NCBI GenBank assembly: GCA_019359285.1
Contig: JAHHHQ010000025.1
Coordinates: 1 to 64,000, forward strand
DNA from: Nodosilinea sp. WJT8-NPBG4
GTDB taxonomy: Bacteria > Cyanobacteriota > Cyanobacteriia > Phormidesmidales > Phormidesmidaceae
DNA: 64,000 bases
Reading direction: 5' to 3'
Shown here: in pieces, positions 1-7,757 of the stretch
Numbering within the stretch: the stretch's first letter is position 1
Layout: every line of letters starts with the position of its first letter
Notes under the pieces: generated by a model
Databases searched by the model: none
What the model was told of the DNA's origin: nothing
The model's input: only the letters and a program-made list of their open reading frames with translations
Made by a program: the position numbers and the translations under genes

Positions 1-63
1 GCCATCGAGCTCGATGGCGTCAATGACCTTTTGCCTCAAATCGAGGCTGTAGGGTTTGGGCAT
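1..63 (-). CDS. IS630-family transposase, N-terminal fragment (partial at window edge)
   Basis: Twenty-one codons are visible, beginning MPKPYSLDLRQK and continuing with VIDAIELDG. This is the typical opening of the helix-turn-helix DNA-binding domain of cyanobacterial IS630 transposases. The rest of the gene, including the DDE catalytic domain, lies left of the window. The ATG is the only start in this frame near the element end. Whether the transposase is intact cannot be seen. Confidence 0.75.
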   Translation of the reverse strand, partial: MPKPYSLDLRQKVIDAIELDG

Positions 64-125
64 AGCACTGGGAGGAAAATGTCTCTGCCTATAACTTACG
101 TCCTAAACCATATGGCTGTAGCTAT
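1..125 (-). mobile_element. Left part of an IS630-type insertion sequence (runs off the window)
   Basis: This is the 5' end of an insertion sequence read on the minus strand: the first codons of a transposase plus about 60 bases of untranslated end sequence. The host ABC transporter frame resumes with good family similarity around base 126, next to the TA-containing string GCTATAAA. IS630/Tc1-type elements insert at TA, so the junction is probably at one of the TA pairs at 123-126. The other end, its inverted repeat and the target duplication are outside the window, so the exact boundary is inferred. Confidence 0.7.
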
Positions 126-560
126 AAATCCGTAACCGAGCAGAATAACGACGCCTACCGACAGCTTTTCTCGGCTGTGTTCTCAGACTTTTATTTGTTT
201 GAGCGAATGCTGGGCCTGCAAACTGACAATTTAGATGGTCAAGCCCAGAATTACCTAGAAAAACTTCAAATTGAGCACAAGGTTAAGGTGAGTCAGGGCA
301 TGCTCTCAACACTCGATCTGTCACAGGGGCAGCGCAAGCGACTAGCTCTGCTGACTGCCTATTTGGAAGATCATCCAGTTTATTTGTTTGATGAATGGGC
401 ATCGGATCAAGACCCATTCTTTCGAGAAATTTTTTACAAGCAAATTTTACTAGAGCTAAAACAGCGCGGTAAAACGGTGTTAGTCATCAGCCACGACGAT
501 CGCTATTTTCACCTCGCCGATCAGCTGATCAAACTGGAGTATGGCCAGCGGGTCGACTGA
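126..560 (+). pseudogene. 3' remnant of a cyclic-peptide-export type ABC transporter (SyrD/PvdE-like), cut by an IS
   Basis: The fragment encodes the C-terminal part of an ABC ATPase domain. It has the segment AYRQLFSAVFSDFYLFE, a signature motif LSQGQ, a Walker B/D-loop stretch VYLFDEWASDQD and an H-loop ISHDD. The whole membrane domain and the Walker A half are missing because the IS630 end replaces them. SyrD/PvdE-type exporters are single proteins with the membrane domain before the ATPase. The frame is open across the IS junction and its only usable start is a GTG at 177. A product from there would lack ATP-binding Walker A, so I call it a pseudogene. It overlaps the convergent gene by 32 bases. 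Confidence 0.75.
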
Positions 561-1224
561 TTCTTAGCATTTCGTTCCCGCCCTTTTGAAATTCGTAGGC
601 GACGGGGTCTACCTGAACACTATAGCCTTGGCTAGACAGATGCTTTAAAATAACTTTCAAATGTGGATAGGGCTTGCCGTTGAGTTGAACTAAGGGGAAA
701 ATTCGCACCTCTGAGGCAACTCGCAGAAGTTCGTCAAGTGAAGCAATATGGAACTCAAGAGACAGGTGCTTTGCATACAAAAACAGCAGATGGGAGCATA
801 GGCATAGCTCAAACTGGTCATCGTCAAAATCTAGGCTTGGCAAAGCTTGGTGCAAATACCGACCTTCAGCTTTCCCTGATTCATAATCCGATAAAAATTT
901 CTCCATGGCGTTGAGACGAGCCCTGCCCAGATCATCAGCATCACGAAAAGTTTTCCAGACGTAGCGATCAGCATTTTGCTTGACCTGGGAAATGATTGAT
1001 TGGTAGGTAGCTCGCACCCGCTGCTCAATGTGCTCAGCCGAAAACTGATACACCGGGTCGACAGATATAATGGCTCGCCTGAGTTCTGTCATCTCAGCAT
1101 TAAAGCTAGCTGGGCCATCGCCACAGCCGAGAATTTTTAGGGATAAATCTGCCTTCGACAGGCTAAACATTGCCCTATATTCATCTAGCGTTCTGCCCCA
1201 AGGAACAATCTCACTGAGTTTCAT
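529..1224 (-). CDS. SAM-dependent methyltransferase-like protein
   Basis: The protein has 231 residues. A glycine-rich motif ILGCGDGPASF (about residues 31-41) followed by an acidic position in SVDP (54-57) resembles motif I and motif II of class I methyltransferases. The C-terminal half has a loop with PLVQLNGKPYPHL. No substrate-specific motif is recognisable, so methyl transfer is inferred from the fold signature only. It starts with ATG and a short AT-rich leader, and its 3' end overlaps the ABC remnant tail to tail. Confidence 0.6.
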   Translation of the reverse strand: MKLSEIVPWGRTLDEYRAMFSLSKADLSLKILGCGDGPASFNAEMTELRRAIISVDPVYQFSAEHIEQRVRATYQSIISQVKQNADRYVWKTFRDADDLGRARLNAMEKFLSDYESGKAEGRYLHQALPSLDFDDDQFELCLCSHLLFLYAKHLSLEFHIASLDELLRVASEVRIFPLVQLNGKPYPHLKVILKHLSSQGYSVQVDPVAYEFQKGGNEMLRISRPAGHTPV

Positions 1225-1292
1225 GGGTGGGGAATCAATCTTGAAACGGCAGTTTAGGGAGAGACTCTAGCGTGTCAAGGGATCTGCACTGG

Positions 1293-1931
1293 TCAGACTG
1301 CTTTGGATTGCTCTAGCCAGGCTTGTACCGACGGCCTTTGCCACTGGTGTTGCACGTACTCTGCCAGCGGCTCGGGCACGCGATCGCCATTGGCAACCAG
1401 CCGATTTAGCATGAGCGCCAAATCGGTGTCGGCAATGCACCACTGGCCAAAGAGCGAAAGGCGATGGTCTTGAAGTAGAGTTTCTGCCGCTTGAAACAGT
1501 GTCTCAACCGCAAACTGCGCTCTATCTGACAGGGGCAGGTCGCAGGGCTGGTGGAAGATAACCGTTGTCGATCGCTCGTCGCGAATGGATAGCAAATCGC
1601 TGCGCAACCATGCCTGGACCTGTCGCGCTCTGGCCCTATCCCTCTGATTTTGCGGGTAGATGGCCACGTAGGTGGGCGGCGGGAAGATCTCTTCTAAATA
1701 TTCTGTGATGGCGGACGACTCTGACAGGGCGAACTCGCCATGCTCCAGGGTGGGCACCCGACCGGTGAGGGAGCGCTGCTGGTAACTGGTCTGGCGGTTC
1801 TCCTGGGTGGCCAGATCAATGCAGACTAGGTCGTGGGGTAGCCCCTTCTCCTGTAAGGCCACGAACGCAGATAGCGCGTAGGGACTGGTGAACTGGGCAT
1901 CGACAAATAGCTTGAGGTCAGAATTGCCCAT
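1293..1931 (-). CDS. yfcF: Glutathione S-transferase, YfcF-like
   Basis: This 212-residue protein has an N-terminal thioredoxin-like domain (about 1-85) with the cis-proline segment GRVPTLEHGEFALSESSAI, where ES contacts the glutathione gamma-glutamyl group in this family. An all-helical C-terminal domain follows. The arrangement and length match the YfcF group of bacterial GSTs, which have glutathione-dependent peroxidase activity. Acidic patches and the motif SIRDERSTTVIF (about 110-121) are typical of that group. A cytosolic role in peroxide detoxification is inferred. It is preceded by a GGAGGAAAG ribosome-binding site (the complement of CTTTCCTCC) and stands alone. Confidence 0.75.
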   Translation of the reverse strand: MGNSDLKLFVDAQFTSPYALSAFVALQEKGLPHDLVCIDLATQENRQTSYQQRSLTGRVPTLEHGEFALSESSAITEYLEEIFPPPTYVAIYPQNQRDRARARQVQAWLRSDLLSIRDERSTTVIFHQPCDLPLSDRAQFAVETLFQAAETLLQDHRLSLFGQWCIADTDLALMLNRLVANGDRVPEPLAEYVQHQWQRPSVQAWLEQSKAV

Positions 1932-2000
1932 GCTTTCCTCCAGGAGGGTTGAGGGTATTGCTAAAACTGTACGGTGCTAACTGGTTTCTTCCCCAGTAAT

Positions 2001-2801
2001 CTAGCGCTTCAAAATCCAGTTCACCAAGGGAATAGCGGCTTTAGCCGGGAGGGGCTGAATGGCAAACCGAAAGGGTAACAGCAGCATGATCGCTCGCCCC
2101 CCGCGTCCGCTAAAAGGGGTTAGCTGCACCACTAGGTCGAGGGAATAGTTGCGGAGGGGCTCTTTGAGGTTGACCATTTTAGGAATGTCGACCACTGGTG
2201 CGGTCTGCTGAAGCACCTGGTTGTCGGGGCTGCGATCAAAGCAGTCTTCGCTGACCACGACGGTGCTGAGGTATTGGTTGGGGTTGACGGCGCTGGCTAC
2301 CTGGGGCGCGGTCAAGTCGAGGCGCATGCCAGGAGTGTGGCGAATCACCCGGCGGATTTCGTTGGTCATGCGGCTGATGGAGCTACGGTCCCAGTCGACG
2401 GTAACCTGAACGGCGCGGCTCTGGTTGACCACCTGCACCGTGAGCCCTTTTACGGGCTGGAGTGGGTGAGGCCCCTGGGGTAACACCTGCACCGTAATTT
2501 GACCTTCGTCGGGTTCGTCTGGCTGGTCTTCGGCGGGGGCGAGGCTTCTGGGTTCGGGCACCACTAGGCTGAGGGAGACGGCCTTGCCCAGGGCTCCTTC
2601 TCCGGGCTGGAGCACAGTGGCGGCGGTTTCGGCGAAGCCCTGACGCACCAGCTGCGATCGCACGCTGCTCTCTAACCCAACGATATCGGGCACCAACACC
2701 ACCTGGTCTTCAAGTTCTTCCTCGATCGACAGTGCCATCTTATAGACCACATAGCCTATGCAGATGAAGTACACCGTCAGAATCAGGATGTCGATCTCCA
2801 T
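2001..2801 (-). CDS. Conserved hypothetical membrane-anchored protein
   Basis: This 266-residue protein starts with a hydrophobic segment (about residues 3-22) that looks like a signal anchor, followed by an acidic stretch EEELEDQ. The text VPDIVGLESSVRSQLVRQGF (about 38-57) faintly resembles a PASTA repeat (VPxVxGxxxxxAxxxLxxxGF), but one weak copy is not enough to assign it. The rest is beta-rich with no recognised motif. It is probably exposed on the periplasmic or luminal side. Function unknown. Confidence 0.65.
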   Translation of the reverse strand: MEIDILILTVYFICIGYVVYKMALSIEEELEDQVVLVPDIVGLESSVRSQLVRQGFAETAATVLQPGEGALGKAVSLSLVVPEPRSLAPAEDQPDEPDEGQITVQVLPQGPHPLQPVKGLTVQVVNQSRAVQVTVDWDRSSISRMTNEIRRVIRHTPGMRLDLTAPQVASAVNPNQYLSTVVVSEDCFDRSPDNQVLQQTAPVVDIPKMVNLKEPLRNYSLDLVVQLTPFSGRGGRAIMLLLPFRFAIQPLPAKAAIPLVNWILKR

Positions 2802-2972
2802 AGATGGTCGCTAAGAAGGAAAACGTTGGACGGCAAAGAAACAGGAGCGATTTTTCACTGGAGACGCGCGCAAAGCGTTCCCAGTTCAGGCCTCAACGGC
2901 CTCAAACATCGCTTCAGGGTAACATCGATAGCTGCCCCGCAAGCAGCGAGAAAGCCCCGGTTTTCCAGCGCC

Positions 2973-3587
2973 TTATGCCGACAGTGCAAAGGCGCTTTGC
3001 TTTACCAGCTGAAATGGCCCCATCAGAGGGCCCCAGGTAGGTTTGTCGGTATCGGGGTCAACGCCACGGTCCTCTAAGTACAGCACCATGGGGCTGTTAG
3101 CCGCGGGCGACTCGGGGCCCAGGTCAAACTTGAGCCGCACGTAGGCGGTGACGCCGTTGGCGGTAAAGCTGCACAGGCTGTCCCCCGGCAGGCGAGCACT
3201 AAAGGTTCGGCTAGCTGGCTGATACTCAATGGCTACCACACAGGTGGGCAGAGCGATTAGATCTGCGCGGGTGAGGGAGGTGAGGCGAGCGGGCTGGGTG
3301 GCCGCACCACTGTAAGCGATCGGGTCGGGCAGCGCGTAATATTGGCCCCAGAGCTGGCCGTCGCGGGCAGTAAGGTGCAAAATGCGCTGGCGATAGGGTG
3401 GTTTGCCCAAGGCTACGCTGATTTGCTCAATAAAAAAACTGTACCCTTCACCAAATAAGGCACTGGGCAGAGGCCGTTGCCACAACCGCAGATGTAGAAA
3501 CCAAGTTGGGTCTGCCAGGGATTGCTGACGATTGTCAAACTCTCCTGCCATGTGGGTAGCCAGCTGATGCAGCAGGGCCTCACTCAT
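2973..3587 (-). CDS. Chromophore lyase, CpcT/CpeT family
   Basis: The 204-residue protein matches the length and order of the CpcT/CpeT family. It has an N-terminal helix LATHMAGEFDNRQQS, then WFLHLRLWQRPLP, then a beta-barrel core with QISVALGKPPYRQRILHL. Family members attach phycocyanobilin to a beta-subunit cysteine of phycobiliproteins (Cys-153 for CpcT) on the thylakoid-bound antenna. No cpc operon is present here. CpcT, CpeT and the other paralogues cannot be separated by eye, so no gene symbol is given. Confidence 0.8.
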   Translation of the reverse strand: MSEALLHQLATHMAGEFDNRQQSLADPTWFLHLRLWQRPLPSALFGEGYSFFIEQISVALGKPPYRQRILHLTARDGQLWGQYYALPDPIAYSGAATQPARLTSLTRADLIALPTCVVAIEYQPASRTFSARLPGDSLCSFTANGVTAYVRLKFDLGPESPAANSPMVLYLEDRGVDPDTDKPTWGPLMGPFQLVKQSAFALSA

Positions 3588-3651
3588 AACGTTACCGCGA
3601 TCTCTCTAGCCCCGATGCTACCGGAAAGTGAGGCAGCTGGTGCAGCTAGAC

Positions 3652-4704
3652 CTATTTCAGTATGGGTAGCCCAACGGGGGGCGTAAAGGTGAGGTTGGCG
3701 GGGGTAATGGTGTCGGCCTGGACCCCCAATAAGATGGCCTCGGTGGAAACTTGACCCAGGGGCGTGCTCACCTGCACGTGGGTATCGACCCCCACTTGCA
3801 CAAAGTCCAAGAGGGTTAGCAGATCCCTTCCGGCAAACAGAGACTGAGCCGCAATCAGGCTAAAGTCGAGCAGATCGCCCTGAGCAGCGTTGAAGTCAAC
3901 CAGGGTGTCTGGTTGAGGCGTAGCGGTGGTAACAATGTTGTAGGCCCCTGGCGTGTTGGGCCTAAAGGTATCAGCACCGGTGCCACCCACCAGCACGTTG
4001 GTGCCGCCCCCGCCGTCGAGCACGTCGTTGCCAGGGCCGCCCATCAGCAGGTCATCACCGATACCGCCCTCCATCGTGTCATTGCCCTCACCGCCAAACA
4101 GGCCATCGTCGCCTGCTCCACCCACCAACGTATCGTTGCCGAGGCCGCCAAAGGCCAGGTTGTGGCCTACCCCTGTCAAAATCAGGTCGTCGCCGTTCAG
4201 ACCAAAGACGGCGTCATCGGCAGTGGTGCCAATGAGAAAGTTTTTGCCGTTGCTGCCCTCCACTAGGGTGAAGGCTTGGCTGGTGGCGGGTTGATTAATC
4301 CCAACTGGGGGAGCTAGGGGCTCGGCGGCAAAGAGCCCGTCTAAGGTGGTGGGGAAAAGGTCTGGTGGGGTAGATACTGGGGACCGAGTACCGCTAGATA
4401 GGTCAACCTCGTAGAGAGTGGGGTTGCCGCTGCCGGTCCGACCATAGAAAAAGAGATTGTCTACCGTTGCTAAGGTCGCGTCGGCAGAGACCTGCGCTTG
4501 GGGTACTGCGTCGGTTGCCAGGGCCGCTCCAGCGATCGCGTCGTCTAGGCCCACTACCGGGGGTACCTCTACAGGCATGGCCGCGACCTCTTCGACGGGG
4601 GCCGCCGTCTCATTGGGTACCTCGTCGGGGACGGCTGGCTCCTCTAGGATGACGGCCTCTGTTGTCGGGGCGGTTTTAGGTGGGGGGACAAAGGTGTCAG
4701 TCAT
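3652..4704 (-). CDS. RTX-type calcium-binding repeat protein
   Basis: This 350-residue protein has a proline/glutamate/alanine-rich first 60 residues and no classical signal peptide. Its centre (about 170-245) has consecutive glycine-rich nonapeptides of the form GGxGNDxLx, for example GGLGNDTLVGGAGDDGLFGG and GGPGNDVLDGG. These fold into calcium-loaded beta-rolls. Such proteins usually leave the cell by type I secretion with a C-terminal signal. Here the repeats are followed by a beta-rich tail (ADTFRPN, DTLVDFNAAQGDLLDFS) typical of RTX C-termini. No secretion genes are adjacent. A secreted or surface role is inferred. Confidence 0.8.
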   Translation of the reverse strand: MTDTFVPPPKTAPTTEAVILEEPAVPDEVPNETAAPVEEVAAMPVEVPPVVGLDDAIAGAALATDAVPQAQVSADATLATVDNLFFYGRTGSGNPTLYEVDLSSGTRSPVSTPPDLFPTTLDGLFAAEPLAPPVGINQPATSQAFTLVEGSNGKNFLIGTTADDAVFGLNGDDLILTGVGHNLAFGGLGNDTLVGGAGDDGLFGGEGNDTMEGGIGDDLLMGGPGNDVLDGGGGTNVLVGGTGADTFRPNTPGAYNIVTTATPQPDTLVDFNAAQGDLLDFSLIAAQSLFAGRDLLTLLDFVQVGVDTHVQVSTPLGQVSTEAILLGVQADTITPANLTFTPPVGLPILK

Positions 4705-4899
4705 AGGAGCACAGGCAAAAACAACAGCAGAGGGTGAGGCTAGGGCTGTAAATTCAAGCGAAGCGCGATCGCTGGGCGCTGGGTTCTATCCCACAATTCT
4801 CGCGCGGGGACTAAAATCCGGAAAAAATGACTTGGTATCGATACGAACAATTCAAGCGATCGCCCCAGCGGTCAAGATTACGTAAAATTACTGTGAATC

Positions 4900-5724
4900 C
4901 TAAGCTACATTACTAGGGTCTACCGATACCCACGACTCGAAAGGACCGCCGAACTGAGTCAGGGTAATCAGGTGAATCTTGCTTGCCGGCGTGGCAATCG
5001 CCCGATCGGCCGCCGTGTTATAGCCCCAGTCGGCCAAAAATAGCTCTACATCGCCTAAATCGGGCTGGGCTTGCACCGCTTGTAGGGCGTTCACACGGTC
5101 TTCCACAAACCAGAGGGTAGCCTCCGGCTGAACGGCTTTGATCTGCCGCAGGGTTTCGTACTTCGGCCGCTTGACCTCTTTCCCCAAAATGCGATGGATT
5201 GGCTCGGGGCCTAGGGGGCCATTGCCGGGCAGCACAACGCCGCTCTTACCCAGCAGCTGCTGAATAAACCGGCCTTCCTTGGTTGAAATAATCACTAGCT
5301 CTACCCCGTTCTCCATTGCCTGCTGGAGACGATCGATGACACCGGGGTAAAAGCGCTGGTAGCTCAGCCAGTCGTCAACATCGGCTTGAATCCAGCGATC
5401 GCGCACTCCATCCACCGCTTTGCCAATGGCGGCAGGCGTCACCCCCGCCTGGGCCAGCAGCTGCGGCACGAGTTCGGGCCAGCGATCGAGAATATCGCCA
5501 TCGGGCACCCCCGACATCAGCCCGTAGAGCACCAGCGGCATTTCCCACCCCGTTTCCACCACGGGTCGCAGCGGGTAAAAGCGCTCCGTTAGCCCCTCCG
5601 GCGGCGCCCCGGCACCTAGCTCAAACACCTCGCCATAGGCCCGCCAGGCGGTCTGAAAATACTCCCGCAGCCCGTCGCAGACTACGCCATCAAAATCGAG
5701 CGCCAAAATATCGGGAGAAACCAT
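4900..5724 (-). CDS. HAD-superfamily hydrolase
   Basis: The 274-residue protein begins with HAD motif I, LALDFDGVVCDG (nucleophile D10, general acid D12). Motif II is probably VIISTKEGRF and the acidic motif IV LWFVEDRVNAL. A long helical cap (about 20-130) lies between motifs I and II. The substrate is unknown; phosphatase activity is the family expectation. The gene follows a Rieske oxygenase gene in the same direction, separated by a hairpin repeat, so co-transcription is uncertain. Confidence 0.75.
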   Translation of the reverse strand: MVSPDILALDFDGVVCDGLREYFQTAWRAYGEVFELGAGAPPEGLTERFYPLRPVVETGWEMPLVLYGLMSGVPDGDILDRWPELVPQLLAQAGVTPAAIGKAVDGVRDRWIQADVDDWLSYQRFYPGVIDRLQQAMENGVELVIISTKEGRFIQQLLGKSGVVLPGNGPLGPEPIHRILGKEVKRPKYETLRQIKAVQPEATLWFVEDRVNALQAVQAQPDLGDVELFLADWGYNTAADRAIATPASKIHLITLTQFGGPFESWVSVDPSNVA

Positions 5725-5737
5725 TGAGATACGGGGA

Positions 5738-5800
5738 ATAGGGGTTTAAGGTTTAGGGTACAGGGTTTGGGGTCGACCCCTGCACCTTAAACCGTTGACC
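5738..5800. repeat. Intergenic long hairpin repeat
   Basis: This is an imperfect inverted repeat with arms GGTTTAAGGT and ACCTTAAACC and a perfect centre GGGGTCGACCCC. Similar AAGGTxTAGGGT-type hairpins lie at 16216-16294 and 55368-55437, so it is one copy of a dispersed family. It sits between two minus-strand genes and could attenuate transcription. Confidence 0.6.
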
Positions 5801-5809
5801 TGCTACCAT

Positions 5810-6910
5810 TCATGACCCTGCCTGCTGCCGAATCAACTGCTGCACCGCCGTCAGGGCGCGGTTTAGCTCCGGGCCTCGATAGGTGGGGTGCTGCTCAAAT
5901 GCCTGCTGTTCTTGCTCAAGCATCAACACGTCTTCGCGCACCAGCCGTCGCAGCACAAAGCTCGCCGAGTTGGTGAAGGCCCGTTTAACGAACCGCCGCA
6001 CGGCCAGCGGGGTTTTGTGCAGCTTCGGAAACCGCCCCAGGGAGGTAAAGTGCAGCAGGTAGGCGCGGGTGTGGGTCTCGCTTACCGGGCAAAACAGGCA
6101 GTAAATAACGAAGTCATCCCCCAGGGTCGATCGCCAGTGGGGATAGTAATAGTAGACATCCAGCGGTTCGGGGTGCAGTTGGCGCAAAGACGGAAAGATG
6201 AGCTGGGTCGCCGACCAGATTTTGTCGATGCGGTAGTAGCTTTCGGCGTCGTAGTGGGCGTGCATATGGGCATCGTCAGCCTCTAGCTCGGCCAGCACCG
6301 GGTTGGCCCATACCTGAGCACCGCCGTGCAGGTGGCCGTGGTACATGTCCATTAAATTTTCAATTAAGAATGAGTAGTGGGCCCGCACGTCGATGGTGGT
6401 CAGCGAGCCAATGAAGTTGAGGTGATCCCACTCGGGCACGCCTAGGGGAGTCTGTTGCTCGGCCAGCTCGGCCTCACCAGGAAATAGCCAGATAAAGCCG
6501 TCCCGCTCTTGCACAGGGTACTGCCGCAGCGCGCAGGTGGGCAGCTTTTGCTGGGGCTCCAGGTAGGGCACGTGGGCGCAGCTGCCATTGGGGGCAAACT
6601 GCCAGCCGTGGTAGGCGCAAGCAATGTTGTCGCCCTCGACTGTGCCCTCGCTGAGTTTGACCTGGCGGTGGGGGCAGCGATCTTCGAGGGCGATGGGGCT
6701 ACCGGTGCGATCGCGGTACAGCACAATCGGCTGGTGCCACAGGCTCACCGCTAGCGGCTGGGTGCTCAGTTCTTTGCTCTGGGCCACCACGTACCAGTGG
6801 TTGAGGTTGATTCCCAGTTGCCGTAGGGGTTTGGTTTTAGCTTGGGGCTGTCCTGCTTGGCCATGCTCCCTAGCCACCGCTGTCACTGGTTGAAGGTCAA
6901 TTACATCCAT
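5810..6910 (-). CDS. Rieske non-heme iron oxygenase (PaO/CAO type; possible CruH-like role)
   Basis: The 366-residue protein has an N-terminal Rieske [2Fe-2S] domain with CPH (C79, H81) and CAYHGW (C98, H101). The mononuclear iron site follows as NLMDMYHGHLHGG (about 185-197), supplying the Asp and two His ligands. This is the pheophorbide a oxygenase/chlorophyllide a oxygenase style of ring-hydroxylating enzyme. The C-terminal third has no membrane segments that I can defend. Substrate is unknown. A carotenoid-desaturase-like FAD/Rieske enzyme lies upstream on the same strand, so oxidation of a carotenoid methyl group, as CruH does in synechoxanthin synthesis, is one possibility. That link is inference. 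Confidence 0.8.
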   Translation of the reverse strand: MDVIDLQPVTAVAREHGQAGQPQAKTKPLRQLGINLNHWYVVAQSKELSTQPLAVSLWHQPIVLYRDRTGSPIALEDRCPHRQVKLSEGTVEGDNIACAYHGWQFAPNGSCAHVPYLEPQQKLPTCALRQYPVQERDGFIWLFPGEAELAEQQTPLGVPEWDHLNFIGSLTTIDVRAHYSFLIENLMDMYHGHLHGGAQVWANPVLAELEADDAHMHAHYDAESYYRIDKIWSATQLIFPSLRQLHPEPLDVYYYYPHWRSTLGDDFVIYCLFCPVSETHTRAYLLHFTSLGRFPKLHKTPLAVRRFVKRAFTNSASFVLRRLVREDVLMLEQEQQAFEQHPTYRGPELNRALTAVQQLIRQQAGS

Positions 6911-6989
6911 CTCTAGGTTCGCTTGATAACGCTGACTTTATCCTGATTCTCACAGGCATGGGCTAGTGCTGACAGGCCAAAAATAATTT

Positions 6990-7220
6990 CTAATCGACAT
7001 GGTAAGCCGTAATTGCGATGGTTCCATCGGGGCTGTAGATCGCTTCTACACGCCTGTATATCAGATGATTCCACCAGACCTTCACTCGATTACCATTGGC
7101 AGGGGCAGAGCCCGTCCTTTGATATCCTGCTCCTACCAACAAAGCTTCAAAATCTTTAGTAGGAAGTGTTTTTGCTGTAATTTGGTCAATCCCATCCAAC
7201 TTGTGTTTATCAAGGGTCAT
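6990..7220 (-). CDS. Small hypothetical protein, coupled to the gene upstream
   Basis: This is a 76-residue frame starting MTLDKHKLDGID. The ATG lies inside the last codons of the upstream small gene (the text ATGACCCTTGA contains both the start and the upstream TGA), which is typical of translational coupling. The C-terminal part VEAIYSPDGTIAITAYHV looks like a compact beta hairpin. I do not recognise the family. A longer frame upstream of this ATG is open but overlaps the neighbour heavily, so the ATG at the overlap is preferred. Confidence 0.5.
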   Translation of the reverse strand: MTLDKHKLDGIDQITAKTLPTKDFEALLVGAGYQRTGSAPANGNRVKVWWNHLIYRRVEAIYSPDGTIAITAYHVD

Positions 7221-7473
7221 AGTCACCCTGATAGGTGCTAAGAATACGGTAGCCAGGCAATACCAGAGCAAATCCAACTGTGCTATGAATTGTCCCGGGA
7301 TAATCTGGTTCAGGAAGGCTACCACCGAGGCGAAGCTGGATAGGTCCTAACCAAAGATAAAAACCAGGAATTAGACAGTCCAAGCTGTAAGCGATGGCTC
7401 TTAGCCGTGGTTTGGCTACCTTACTTGGTGTGGCAGGTTGCGCATGTGAATCGTCTGTGAACATAGTAGTCAA
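7210..7473 (-). CDS. Small hypothetical protein
   Basis: The 87-residue frame starts MTTMFTDDSH and has a moderately hydrophobic centre SLDCLIPGFYLWLGP. No motif is recognised. It overlaps the next gene by 11 bases, and the pair is flanked by AT-richer DNA unlike its neighbours, which may indicate acquired DNA. A toxin-antitoxin or effector-immunity pair is conceivable from the arrangement only. Nothing in the sequence shows it. Confidence 0.45.
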   Translation of the reverse strand: MTTMFTDDSHAQPATPSKVAKPRLRAIAYSLDCLIPGFYLWLGPIQLRLGGSLPEPDYPGTIHSTVGFALVLPGYRILSTYQGDYDP

Positions 7474-7757
7474 GCCAGAATAAACTCAACCCAACCTTAA
7501 AATTAAAGCTTTGCCTCGGAAACTTCAGTTCCCTAAGCGTATTTCAACTAATATAGACATCCCACTCTAGGGCGCAGACACAGCCCCTTGTATAGGTCGC
7601 GATGAAACCCTAAACAGGTATTTGGTTAAGCACAATAAATGGGCTTAGCAAGATTTTTGGGTAATTCCATTTTATCCCAGCTCAGGTGGGTCGTCTGTTT
7701 GCTCCATTGGGGGCGAGATAGTGTGCCAATCGGTAGTTAGTCCTCTCGCTCCCTTGC

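Noticed and set aside
3913..4294. Two plus-strand frames of 113-117 codons antisense to the RTX repeats
   Set aside because: They mirror the glycine-rich repeat coding on the other strand and have no independent features.
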